From assembly GCA_021812735.1 (NCBI GenBank), contig JAKAMV010000402.1, positions 1 through 8,347 on the forward strand: a stretch of 8,347 nt of DNA, in the 5' to 3' direction. Positions 1 through 6,779 of this stretch are shown one piece after another. The notes below the pieces were generated by a model. The model made no database searches. It was not told where the DNA came from and saw only the letters and a list, made by a program, of their open reading frames with translations. Position numbers and translations under genes: made by a program. This DNA comes from Chloroflexota bacterium. GTDB taxonomy: Bacteria > Chloroflexota > Limnocylindria > Limnocylindrales > CSP1-4. Positions within the stretch are counted from its first letter, which is position 1. Each line of letters starts with the position of its first letter.

Positions 1-306
1 GAGCGGCAGGATCGTGTGGTGCCACGGCTGGGCGATCGCGTTCGACCCGTCGTCTTGCGCCGCGATCGCGTCGTGCACGTCGGGACGGTGCTCGCGCAGC
101 CAGACGGCGAGCGTCGGGCCGACGTCCCATCCGATCCGGCGGAAGTTGCCGCGCAGCGCGTTCGGCACGTAGCACTCGTCGGCGACGCGTTCCGTCCAGT
201 CATGGGCGGGTGCGGCGCTCGGATCGGGCGGCACCGCACCGGAGAACGGATCCCGCCGGTCGGGTTGATAGAAGTGACCGTGGATGGCCAACCGGGGGCG
301 CGTCAT
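1..306 (-). CDS. GH57-like DUF3536 protein, N-terminal 102 residues (cut by left edge)
   Basis: This reading frame stays open from an ATG at 306 down to base 1, so the rest of the gene lies outside the window. Seen in the sequence: residues 9-15 read HGHFYQP, a GH57 motif 1 of the HxHxxQP kind. They are followed by a segment rich in Pro and Asp, an ECYVPNALRGNF stretch at 45-56, GPTLAVWL at 63-70, and NAIAQPWHHTILPL at 89-102. This arrangement is what I know from the DUF3536 branch of glycoside hydrolase family 57, whose biochemical activity is poorly defined; alpha-glucan processing is inferred from the family and the neighbours. It is the third gene of the minus-strand operon, 130 bases behind the GH57 glucanotransferase-like gene. 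No Shine-Dalgarno lies at a usable distance from the ATG. A GTG at 327, in frame, is an alternative start giving seven more residues. It is clearly distinct from the neighbouring GH57 gene, so not a simple duplication. Confidence 0.85.
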   Translation of the reverse strand, partial: MTRPRLAIHGHFYQPDRRDPFSGAVPPDPSAAPAHDWTERVADECYVPNALRGNFRRIGWDVGPTLAVWLREHRPDVHDAIAAQDDGSNAIAQPWHHTILPL

Positions 307-436
307 CCTACGGAGTGTCGCACGCACCGCGGGGCCGACGCAGGGCGCGGCGACTCTGGGCGCGGGGCACGAGCTCGCGGCGGTCCCGCGACCGGAAGGC
401 ACCGCGCGGTGGGGCGGTGGCGATGCAGCGGGGGGA
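307..436. other. intergenic gap inside the alpha-glucan operon, with a 12-base palindrome
   Basis: This 130-base gap between the two GH57 genes carries no supported gene. It holds a perfect 12-base palindrome, CACCGCGCGGTG, at 400-411. There is no T-run next to it, so it is not a convincing terminator, and in DNA this GC-rich short palindromes arise easily. I see no good -10 hexamer or Shine-Dalgarno ahead of the DUF3536 gene. Whether that gene is read through from upstream or has its own promoter cannot be told. Confidence 0.3.
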
Positions 437-2848
437 TCACCGCCCTGCCGCGAGCTCCTCGGCCCGCCGGTCGCGTGTGCTGCTGACGTCGAAGCGGACA
501 GCGACCGCCGCACGTTCCGCGGGGGCGAGCGCCAGCGGCCAACGCAGCAGCAGGCAGCTGCCCTGGTACTGGCGTTCGAAGCCGGCTTCGGAGTTCGAGA
601 CGGTCTCGACCGGATACCACGCCACGTCGGCGGGCGGGTTGGTCGACGCATGGATCGCGGCGCCCTCGACGTCGTTCCCGAACGAACACGCGGCAAGGAC
701 GCCGGGATGGGCGCTCGAGTCGTGGGGGTAGCGGGTGGCCGATGCGCCCGCGGCGCCCGATGCGCCCGATGCGCCCCCGGCTCCCGCGGCACCCGACCCG
801 GCCCGCGGCGCCGACCGCACGTCGTACCAGGCCGCCGGATTCCCGCCCCCGCCCGCAAGGTTCACGTTCCATTCGACCACCAGGTCGCCCTGCAGCGGCG
901 CGTCACCGCGGTGCTCCAGCACCACTTCCAGCACGAGCGACGGGTCGCGGCGGCCACCCGCCAGGCGCAGTCTCTTGCGCAGCAGCACCGGCTGGCCCGC
1001 CAGCCGCCCGTCGCGCTCCGCCACCAGCTCCGTGTCGGTCAGTCGCGCGACACGGTACGGAGCGTCCGCCAGGTCGGCCAGCTCCTCGAAGTCCTGCCGG
1101 CGGAACGCCTCTATGGGGGTCCCCGGCGGCACGACGTGCACGAGGGCCGAGCGGCGCTCGTGGCGGTCGTAAACGAGGAGCCGGCCCAGGCCGGGCTCCT
1201 TGGCCGCCACGATCTCGTGGATCGTCTGTGGTGCCGGGGCCGCGGTCCCTTCCGGCGCGTGCGTCGCCAGCTGCGTCTCCCACTCCTGTTGCGCCCCTGC
1301 CGCCCGCTCGTGGGCGAGCAGCGTCTCGTGGTATGCCTCGGGCCGCCGCCGTAGCACGGACGCCAAGGCCAGGCGGGTCGCGCGCAGATCCCAGCTGCTG
1401 ATCGCCGCCCCTTCCGCCAGGTCGACCACGACCACCTGGCCCGCCGCGGCGAGATACGCCTCAGGGATCCCGTCGAGGTCGACGTCGAGCAGGGCAGCTC
1501 CTTCGGCCGGTGTCCAGAAGGTCTCGCCTGCGTCGGGGTGCCCGTTCGGGCCGAGCAGCCAGCCAAACCCGGCGGCTCCCGCCATCCCCACCTCGAGCGG
1601 GGTCCCGCCGACGGCCCACGGCGCGCCTCCCGCGAGCTGGCCGGGCTGCTCGTCGCGGACCCGGGCCCCGTCGGCGATCTCCTCGGCCGCGATCAGGTGC
1701 GCGTGCGTGGCCAGACGCATGTGCACGATGTAGATCCCGCCGAAGAGGCCGTGCCAGTAGCAGTCGTTCGACTGGCCGCGGTACAGATGGTCGAGCGCGG
1801 CATCCTTCTCCTCGCCATCCGGCATCGCCGCGACCTTCGCCGAGGCCCGCAGCATCTGCTTGTGCAGGTCGTTGATTTCCCGGTAGCGCGCCAGGAAGTT
1901 CCGCCAGAACCCGCCGTGCAGGAACCGTTTCTCCGGCAGGTCATGCTCGAACGCTCGTTTCACCAGCGCTGTGAACAGGTTCGCGTCGCCCGGGGGCAGG
2001 GCCCACTCGCCCATCTCGATGTACGACGCCGTCGGCACGTAGACGCGCCCCGCCGGCGGCTCCTGCGCGAGCCAGGCCGAGGGCGTCACGGTCGTCAGCC
2101 ACTCGGCGTTCTCCTCGAGCAGCCCGAAGAAGCGGTCGATCCAGCGGTTCGTACCCCAGCAGTGCTCGTAGGTCCCCGGCCACGCGCCGAACTTCTCGCC
2201 GTCGTCGCCCATCATCCCGAGCCGCCGCCCGTCCTCCGTGGCATGGTCGCGCAGATAGGCGATGACGTCCTCCGGTGCCCCGAACGGGATCCGGTAGCGC
2301 AACCCCTGCTCCGTGCCGAAGACGCGCAACAGACGCCCCTGGTCCTCGGTGACGTACGCGCCCCACATCGCGTCCTCGGCGATCGCCGCGGCGCGGAAGT
2401 GGTTGTCGTCGAGGATCGTCCAGTCGTAGCCGGCGTCGGCCAGGACCGAGGGGAGCTGCGGTTCCCAGACGCGTTCCGCCAGCCATGCGCCACGGGGGCG
2501 CCGTCCGAACAGTCGCTCGACCTCGTCCGCCATGCGCACCAGCTGGCCGTGCCGGTCGCGGGCCGGGAGCGAGACGAGCACCGGCTCGTAGTAGCCGCCG
2601 CCGAGCACCTCGACCTGATCGCGTGCCACCAACTCACCCAGGCGCCCGAGGAAGTCCGGATGGGTCGCCTGCAGCCATTCGATCAGGGGTCCCGTGTAGT
2701 GCAGCGACAGCCGCACGCCGGGGTGCCGCTCGAGGGCCTGCAGCAGCGGCTGGTATGCCTTCTCGAAGACGTCCTCAAAGATCCAGCCGAAGTTGCCGAC
2801 CGGCTGGTGGTTGTGGATCGCGAGCGCCAGTGCGATGCGGCCGGCCAC
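437..2848 (-). CDS. GH57 4-alpha-glucanotransferase/alpha-amylase-type enzyme with C-terminal beta-sandwich region
   Basis: An 803-residue protein likely to transfer or hydrolyse alpha-1,4-glucan chains by a retaining mechanism. All five GH57 motifs are visible: HNHQP (12-16), GGGYYEP (83-89), WLAERVW (122-128), GDDGEKFG (214-221) and TASYIEMGEWALP (273-285). Glu125 and Asp216 align, with a constant +2 offset, with the nucleophile Glu123 and acid/base Asp214 known from the Thermococcus litoralis 4-alpha-glucanotransferase. A helical segment (about 290-393, DUF1925-like) and a beta-rich remainder (about 420-800, DUF1926-like) follow. At 803 residues it is longer than the roughly 660-residue archaeal enzyme, partly from a Gly/Ala/Ser stretch near 680-702. 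The GTG start was chosen because GGAGGGAGG (2852-2860) lies just upstream and the HNHQP motif begins 11 residues later; frame upstream of this is non-homologous read-through. It sits 53 bases behind the phosphorylase gene. No signal peptide is seen, so it is probably cytoplasmic. Amylase versus transferase activity cannot be decided. Confidence 0.92.
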   Translation of the reverse strand: MAGRIALALAIHNHQPVGNFGWIFEDVFEKAYQPLLQALERHPGVRLSLHYTGPLIEWLQATHPDFLGRLGELVARDQVEVLGGGYYEPVLVSLPARDRHGQLVRMADEVERLFGRRPRGAWLAERVWEPQLPSVLADAGYDWTILDDNHFRAAAIAEDAMWGAYVTEDQGRLLRVFGTEQGLRYRIPFGAPEDVIAYLRDHATEDGRRLGMMGDDGEKFGAWPGTYEHCWGTNRWIDRFFGLLEENAEWLTTVTPSAWLAQEPPAGRVYVPTASYIEMGEWALPPGDANLFTALVKRAFEHDLPEKRFLHGGFWRNFLARYREINDLHKQMLRASAKVAAMPDGEEKDAALDHLYRGQSNDCYWHGLFGGIYIVHMRLATHAHLIAAEEIADGARVRDEQPGQLAGGAPWAVGGTPLEVGMAGAAGFGWLLGPNGHPDAGETFWTPAEGAALLDVDLDGIPEAYLAAAGQVVVVDLAEGAAISSWDLRATRLALASVLRRRPEAYHETLLAHERAAGAQQEWETQLATHAPEGTAAPAPQTIHEIVAAKEPGLGRLLVYDRHERRSALVHVVPPGTPIEAFRRQDFEELADLADAPYRVARLTDTELVAERDGRLAGQPVLLRKRLRLAGGRRDPSLVLEVVLEHRGDAPLQGDLVVEWNVNLAGGGGNPAAWYDVRSAPRAGSGAAGAGGASGASGAAGASATRYPHDSSAHPGVLAACSFGNDVEGAAIHASTNPPADVAWYPVETVSNSEAGFERQYQGSCLLLRWPLALAPAERAAVAVRFDVSSTRDRRAEELAAGR
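741..776 (-). repeat. 9-base repeat coding for Gly-Ala-Ser units inside the GH57 gene
   Basis: On the plus strand GATGCGCCC occurs at 741-749, 759-767 and 768-776, with a diverged unit between the first two. On the coding strand this gives in-frame GAS/GAA units within a Gly-Ala-Ser stretch at roughly residues 680-702 of the GH57 protein. It looks like a flexible loop or linker in the C-terminal beta-rich region, probably grown by replication slippage. Confidence 0.75.
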
Positions 2849-2851
2849 CGG

Positions 2852-2860
2852 CCTCCCTCC
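2852..2860 (-). promoter_or_regulatory. strong ribosome binding site for the GH57 gene
   Basis: The coding strand reads GGAGGGAGG three bases before the GTG at 2848; the first GGAGG core lies seven bases from it. It decides the start codon of this gene and is the only strong Shine-Dalgarno in the window. The preceding 53-base gap after the phosphorylase stop shows no hairpin-plus-T terminator, in keeping with co-transcription. Confidence 0.8.
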
Positions 2861-2901
2861 GTCTCCTCGTCCGATGCGTCGATCGGGGCTCGACGCGCTG
2901 T

Positions 2902-5208
2902 TCAGTCGTGGCTGGGGACGCCCGGCGAACCAACGGCGCTGCCGGTGCCCACCGGTGCGCCCACCGCGGAGCGCGCCGTGCCAGCGGCGCCACCTGTCGT
3001 GTCTCGCTGCCGCCTCGTGCCGGAGCCCTCGGCACCCGCAGCGCGGCGTCCGCCGCGCGAGGTTCGCGGGCCGGCTTCGCGCGCCGCCGGAAGGTAGAGC
3101 TGCACGATGTATTCCTGGAGCATCCGCGTGGTCGAGAAGCGCCACACCGTGGTGCGGATGGACTCGCGCACGACCTCGAGCCAAGCGGACGGGATCCCGT
3201 CGCGACCCCGCTCGTAGTAACGCGGCACGACCTCCTGCTCCAGGATGCGGTAGAGCTCCTGGGCGTCCGCCCAGTCCTGGGCGCCCTCGTCGGGGTTGGT
3301 CTCGCGCCCCCCGATCGCCCAGCCATTCGTCCCCGTCCAGCCCTCGTCCCACCAGCCGTCGAGCACCGACACGTTCACGACGCCGTTCACCGCGGCCTTC
3401 ATGCCGCTCGTCCCCGACGCCTCCAGCGGCCGTCGTGGGTTGTTGAGCCACACGTCGACCCCCTGGATCAGGAAGCGCGCGACCCGCATGTCGTAGTCCT
3501 CGATGATGAAGACGCGACCCTTGAGGCGCGGGGAGCGGCTGCGCTCCCAGATCTCCTGGATGACGCGCTGGCCCGGACGGTCGGCGGGATGCGCCTTGCC
3601 TGCGAAGACGACCTGCACCGGTCGCTCGGGGTTCCAGAGGAGCCGCGCCAGGCGCTCCTCGTCGGTGAAGAGCAGCGAGGCGCGCTTGTAGGTCGCGAAG
3701 CGGCGGGCGAAGCCGATCGTGAGCGCGGCCGGGTCGAGCAGGTGGCTGATCGCCTCGAGCTCCTCGGGCGGCTCGCCGTGGCGGGCGAGCTGGGCGAGGA
3801 GGCGGCTGCGGGCGAAGTGTGCGAGCTCCAGCTTCTGGCGCGCATGGGCGGTCCAGAGCTGCCGGTCGGTGATCTGGTCGATGTGATCCCAGAAGCGCCG
3901 TGCCCGCACCTCGGCGTCGAGGGCGTCGAGGTCGCCGCCGTGTTCGGCGTAGAGGTTACGGATCGGCCGCCCCACCCAACTCGGCACGTGGATGCCGTTG
4001 GTGATGCCGAGGATCGGGCGCTCGAGGATCGGGCCCCAGGTGGCGTTGGCGGTCCGGGCGTGGAGCTGGCTGACCGCGTTCGCCCCGTTCGTGAGGCGCA
4101 GGCTGAACGCCGTCATGTCGAACTCGCCCGGGTTGCCGTCCACGCCGCGTCCCAGCTCGAGGACCCGCTCCAGGTCCACACCGTCGGGGCCGGCCAGCGG
4201 CGCGGCGATGCGGCGGATCAGGTTCGCGTCGAACCGCTCGTTTCCCGCGGAGACCGGCGTGTGGATCGTGAAGACGGAGTCGCGCCGGACCCTGCCCAGC
4301 GCCTCCTCGAACGACACCCCCTGCGCGACGAGCTCCCGTGTCCGTTCCACGAGCATCATCGCGGAGTGCCCCTCGTTGAGGTGCCAGACGACCGGCCGGA
4401 TGCCGAGCGCGCGCAGCGCGCGGACCCCGCCCACGCCCAGGACCATCTCCTGGCAGAAGCGCATCTCGCGGCCGCGCACATAGAGGATGCTCGTGATCGG
4501 CCGGTCCTCGGGCGCGTTGTCGCCGATGTCGGTGTCGAGCAGGAGGAGCGGGACACGGCCGACCTGCGCGAGCCAGACCGCGCACCAGACCGTGCGGCCC
4601 GGCAGTTCGACCGGCACCTGCAGCGCGTCGCCCTCGAGCGACGCGACCCGCAGGAGCGGCAGCCGGAGCGGGTCGTAGTCGGGGTACGCATGCTCTTGGT
4701 GCCCGTCGGCGTCGATCGTCTGTCGGAAGTAGCCGCGCCGGTAGAAGAGGCCCACGGCGACGAAGGGCAGGGCCATGTCCGACGCCGTCTTGGCGTGGTC
4801 CCCGGCGAGGACGCCGAGCCCGCCCGAATAGATCCCCAGCGTCTCGGTGAGGCCGTACTCGGCACAGAAGTACGCGATCGGTCCGTCGAGCGCACGGCCG
4901 TGGTGCCGCGTGAACCAGTGGCCCGCGCCGTTGGCCATGTACCGCTCGAAGTCCCGGAGGACTTCCTCGTAGTCCGCCATGAACGCGGGGTTCTCGAGCA
5001 GATCGGACCAGGCCTGGTGGCTCATCAGGATCGCGATCGGGTTGCGGTAGCGCGACCAGGCGACGGGGTCGATGCGCGCGAACAGCTGGCGGACTTCGGG
5101 GTGCCAGGTCGAGTACAGGTTGTACGCGAGGGCGCGCAGCCCCTCCAACCTCGGCGGCAGTCGAATGGCGGGCGGGGGGAGCGTGGGGATGACGGGGGCT
5201 TGCTGCAT
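2902..5208 (-). CDS. glgP: alpha-glucan phosphorylase (GT35, DUF3417-type N-terminus)
   Basis: A 768-residue enzyme that would cleave alpha-1,4-glucan with phosphate to release glucose 1-phosphate. The N-terminus (about 15-110, with LEGLRALAYNLYSTWHPEV at 21-39) matches the DUF3417-type segment of bacterial alpha-glucan phosphorylases. Core motifs follow: YSGGLGVLAGDHAKTASDM (127-145), HLNEGHSAM (276-284), HTPVSAGNERFD (316-327), NGIHVPSW (404-411) and GFARRFATYKRA (499-510). EASGTSGMKAAVNG (596-609) supplies Lys604 as the expected pyridoxal-phosphate lysine. From about 711 to 768 the chain becomes a Gly/Ala/Arg/Ser/Thr-rich tail with no recognisable domain. The ATG at 5208 was chosen because homology begins about 15 residues after it; the open frame reaches 5319, but that stretch has no family character and covers the promoter region. 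There is no Shine-Dalgarno; a TACGAT lies 10 bases upstream, suggesting an almost leaderless mRNA. First gene of the operon and divergent from glgA. The symbol glgP (or malP) is by family only. Confidence 0.93.
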   Translation of the reverse strand: MQQAPVIPTLPPPAIRLPPRLEGLRALAYNLYSTWHPEVRQLFARIDPVAWSRYRNPIAILMSHQAWSDLLENPAFMADYEEVLRDFERYMANGAGHWFTRHHGRALDGPIAYFCAEYGLTETLGIYSGGLGVLAGDHAKTASDMALPFVAVGLFYRRGYFRQTIDADGHQEHAYPDYDPLRLPLLRVASLEGDALQVPVELPGRTVWCAVWLAQVGRVPLLLLDTDIGDNAPEDRPITSILYVRGREMRFCQEMVLGVGGVRALRALGIRPVVWHLNEGHSAMMLVERTRELVAQGVSFEEALGRVRRDSVFTIHTPVSAGNERFDANLIRRIAAPLAGPDGVDLERVLELGRGVDGNPGEFDMTAFSLRLTNGANAVSQLHARTANATWGPILERPILGITNGIHVPSWVGRPIRNLYAEHGGDLDALDAEVRARRFWDHIDQITDRQLWTAHARQKLELAHFARSRLLAQLARHGEPPEELEAISHLLDPAALTIGFARRFATYKRASLLFTDEERLARLLWNPERPVQVVFAGKAHPADRPGQRVIQEIWERSRSPRLKGRVFIIEDYDMRVARFLIQGVDVWLNNPRRPLEASGTSGMKAAVNGVVNVSVLDGWWDEGWTGTNGWAIGGRETNPDEGAQDWADAQELYRILEQEVVPRYYERGRDGIPSAWLEVVRESIRTTVWRFSTTRMLQEYIVQLYLPAAREAGPRTSRGGRRAAGAEGSGTRRQRDTTGGAAGTARSAVGAPVGTGSAVGSPGVPSHD

Positions 5209-5218
5209 GGGTGAAGGG

Positions 5219-5224
5219 ATCGTA
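5219..5224 (-). promoter_or_regulatory. probable -10 box of the phosphorylase-GH57 operon
   Basis: The minus strand reads TACGAT (TAnnnT type) ending 10 bases before the phosphorylase ATG. The base at the normal +1 distance is an A at 5212, which would give a leader of about 4 bases. No Shine-Dalgarno is present. A clear -35 is lacking; at 14-17 base spacing the candidate hexamers (TTTACT, GTTTAC, CGGTTT) fall inside the inverted repeat at 5239-5254. Confidence 0.5.
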
Positions 5225-5238
5225 CACGAACGGGGCGC

Positions 5239-5254
5239 AGTAAACCGATTTACT
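5239..5254. promoter_or_regulatory. 16-base inverted repeat, candidate operator between the divergent genes
   Basis: The sequence AGTAAACCGATTTACT has perfect 6-base arms (AGTAAA/TTTACT) around CCGA, with a central CG. It is an A/T-rich island in a very GC-rich region, which makes a chance palindrome less likely. It covers the expected -35 zone of the phosphorylase promoter and lies about 74 bases before the glgA start. AAA-CG-TTT symmetry of this general kind is common in operators of LacI-family sugar regulators, but the spacing here is two bases wider than the classic form. No regulator gene is in the window, so the binding protein is unknown. Confidence 0.5.
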
Positions 5255-5313
5255 CGGGGCGATTCGGCCGTCGGGTCCCAGCGAGCGAGCGGCGTGCTGC
5301 CGTGCGCGCGGCG

Positions 5314-5319
5314 TACCAT
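5314..5319 (+). promoter_or_regulatory. probable -10 box of glgA (leaderless transcript)
   Basis: TACCAT (TAnnnT type) ends 8 bases before the glgA ATG, so transcription would begin at or within about two bases of the start codon. No purine-rich Shine-Dalgarno lies upstream. No convincing -35 hexamer is seen at 16-18 base spacing. Confidence 0.45.
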
Positions 5320-5327
5320 CGCACGTC

Positions 5328-6779
5328 ATGAAGATCGCGATGGTCAGCTCGGAGTGCGAGCCGTTCGCCAAGACGGGTGGTCTGGCGGACGTGGTCGACG
5401 CCCTCGCCAGAGCGCTGGGTGAGTTGGGGCACGAGGTCGACGTGTACCTTCCGCGCTACCGCGGCGTGGATCCTCCGGGACCGGCGCAGCGGATGCGGGT
5501 GGTGCTGCCTGCCGCCGAGTCGGTCGACCTCCTCAGTGCACGAGCGCGTGGCTACCGCTTGCGCCTGGTCGACCATCCGCGCAGCTTCGACAGGGCCGGG
5601 TTCTATGGCGAGGGCGGGACCGACTACCCTGACAACGGCGCCCGGTTCGCGGTCCTGGGACGGGCCGCGCTCGAGGCGATTCGCGCCGAGGGCGGGGGAG
5701 TGGCGCTGCTGCACGGGCACGACTGGCAGGCTGGTCCGGCGGTGCTGCTGCGCGACCTGTGCTACGGCACGGATCCCGTGCTGGCGGGCATGGCGACGCT
5801 CGTGACGTGCCACAATCTCGCCTACCACGGGTGGGTGCCCCGCGAGCGTGTCGGCTCGCTGGGGCTGCCTGCGACGGTGGGCGCTCCGGACGGCGTCGAC
5901 CTGCTGCGCGAGGCGGTGGCCCGGGCGGACATCGTCAACACGGTGAGCCCCACGTACGCCAGAGAATCGCGCACGCCGGAGTACGGCGCGGGGCTCGACG
6001 ACATCCTCCGCGCGCGGGGCGATACCTACCTGGGGATCCTCAACGGGATCGATCCACGGCTCTGGGATCCCGCCACCGACGACGCGCTGCCGCAGCGGTA
6101 CTCGATCGACGATCCGACGGGCAAGGCGGTCTGCCGCTCCGATCTCGCCGGGCGGCTGGGGCTCGACCTGCGGGCGGAGGACGGCGGCATGCCGCTCTTC
6201 GGCATGGTGGGGCGGCTCGATCCGCAGAAGGGATTCGATCTGCTCACCGGGGCCGCCGAGGCGATGCTCGCAGACGGCGCGCGGCTGGTGATCATCGGGA
6301 CGGGGGACGACCGCCTCGTGCGCGGACTGCGGGAGATCGGCGCCCGCTGGCCGCGGCGGCTTGCGATCCTCGAGCGCTTCGACCGCGACGAAGCGCGCCG
6401 GATCTACGCGGGGAGCGACCTGCTGTTGATGCCGTCGCGGTTCGAGCCATGCGGCCAGAGCCAGATGATCGCGCTGCGCTACGGCACGATCCCCCTGGTG
6501 CGGCACACCGGCGGCCTGGCCGACACCGTCGTGGACGCCGACGCGGACCCCGCGCGGGGGAACGGGTTCGTCTTTGGACCCGCCGAGCCCGCCGCGCTGG
6601 TGGCCGCCGCGCGCCGTGCGATCGCGGCCTACCGCGACACCGCCCGCTGGGGCGCGTTGGTGCGGCGCGCGATGGCGTGCGACTTCTCGTGGAGTGCGTC
6701 GGCGCCCCGCTACGTCGAGGCGTACGATCGCGCGCTCACGATCCGGAGGCGTCGCTCGGGCGGCGGGCCGGCTGCCTAG
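5328..6779 (+). CDS. glgA: glycogen synthase, GT5 family
   Basis: A 483-residue glycosyltransferase, normal length for bacterial GlgA, that adds glucosyl units (normally from ADP-glucose) to the non-reducing ends of alpha-1,4-glucan in the cytoplasm. The N-terminal domain opens with KTGGLADV (15-22), the sugar-nucleotide binding motif, then HGHDW (129-133), CHNLAYHG (161-168) and NTVSPTYARE (204-213). The C-terminal domain has NGID (239-242), GRLDPQKGFDLL (295-306) and RFEPCGQSQMIALRYG (371-386), followed by HTGGLADTV (393-401). By motif, Arg296, Lys301 and Glu373 correspond to E. coli GlgA Arg300, Lys305 and Glu377. No catalytic residue seems lost. The ATG is certain because the family begins at MKIAMVSSE. 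It is divergent from the phosphorylase operon across 119 bases, and its TAG overlaps the stop codon of the convergent hydrolase. No glgC or glgB lies in view. The frame has no start- or end-point anomalies. Confidence 0.96.
   Translation: MKIAMVSSECEPFAKTGGLADVVDALARALGELGHEVDVYLPRYRGVDPPGPAQRMRVVLPAAESVDLLSARARGYRLRLVDHPRSFDRAGFYGEGGTDYPDNGARFAVLGRAALEAIRAEGGGVALLHGHDWQAGPAVLLRDLCYGTDPVLAGMATLVTCHNLAYHGWVPRERVGSLGLPATVGAPDGVDLLREAVARADIVNTVSPTYARESRTPEYGAGLDDILRARGDTYLGILNGIDPRLWDPATDDALPQRYSIDDPTGKAVCRSDLAGRLGLDLRAEDGGMPLFGMVGRLDPQKGFDLLTGAAEAMLADGARLVIIGTGDDRLVRGLREIGARWPRRLAILERFDRDEARRIYAGSDLLLMPSRFEPCGQSQMIALRYGTIPLVRHTGGLADTVVDADADPARGNGFVFGPAEPAALVAAARRAIAAYRDTARWGALVRRAMACDFSWSASAPRYVEAYDRALTIRRRRSGGGPAA
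6776..6779. other. overlapping convergent stop codons of glgA and the hydrolase
   Basis: The four bases CTAG form the end of both genes: TAG at 6777-6779 on the plus strand for glgA and TAG at 6778-6776 on the minus strand for the hydrolase. Consequently no terminator can lie between them, and transcript ends must fall within the opposite gene. Confidence 0.95.

Noticed and set aside
303..872. Minus-strand frame of 189 codons across the end of the GH57 gene and the following gap
   Set aside because: It is out of frame with both GH57 genes, overlaps the C-terminal coding region, and is an Arg/Gly/Pro-rich shadow.
3053..3092. Imperfect hairpin with CGCGCGA/TCGCGCG arms near the phosphorylase 3' end
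   Set aside because: It has only 7-base arms and a long loop, lies inside coding sequence and lacks a T-run; such GC-only repeats are expected by chance here.
2849..3451. N-terminal extension of the GH57 frame up to an ATG at 3451
   Set aside because: It overlaps the phosphorylase gene in another frame, shows no GH57 character, and a strong Shine-Dalgarno with GTG at 2848 gives a better start just before the HNHQP motif.
2485..5214. Plus-strand open frame of 909 codons antisense to the phosphorylase
   Set aside because: The opposite strand encodes a phosphorylase with every family motif; this frame is its complementary shadow, rich in Val, Glu, Arg and Asp from mirrored codons.
5209..5319. 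37-residue N-terminal extension of the phosphorylase to an ATG at 5319
   Set aside because: It would cover the inverted repeat and both -10 candidates, and its sequence is not like the family; the family's N-terminus fits the ATG at 5208.
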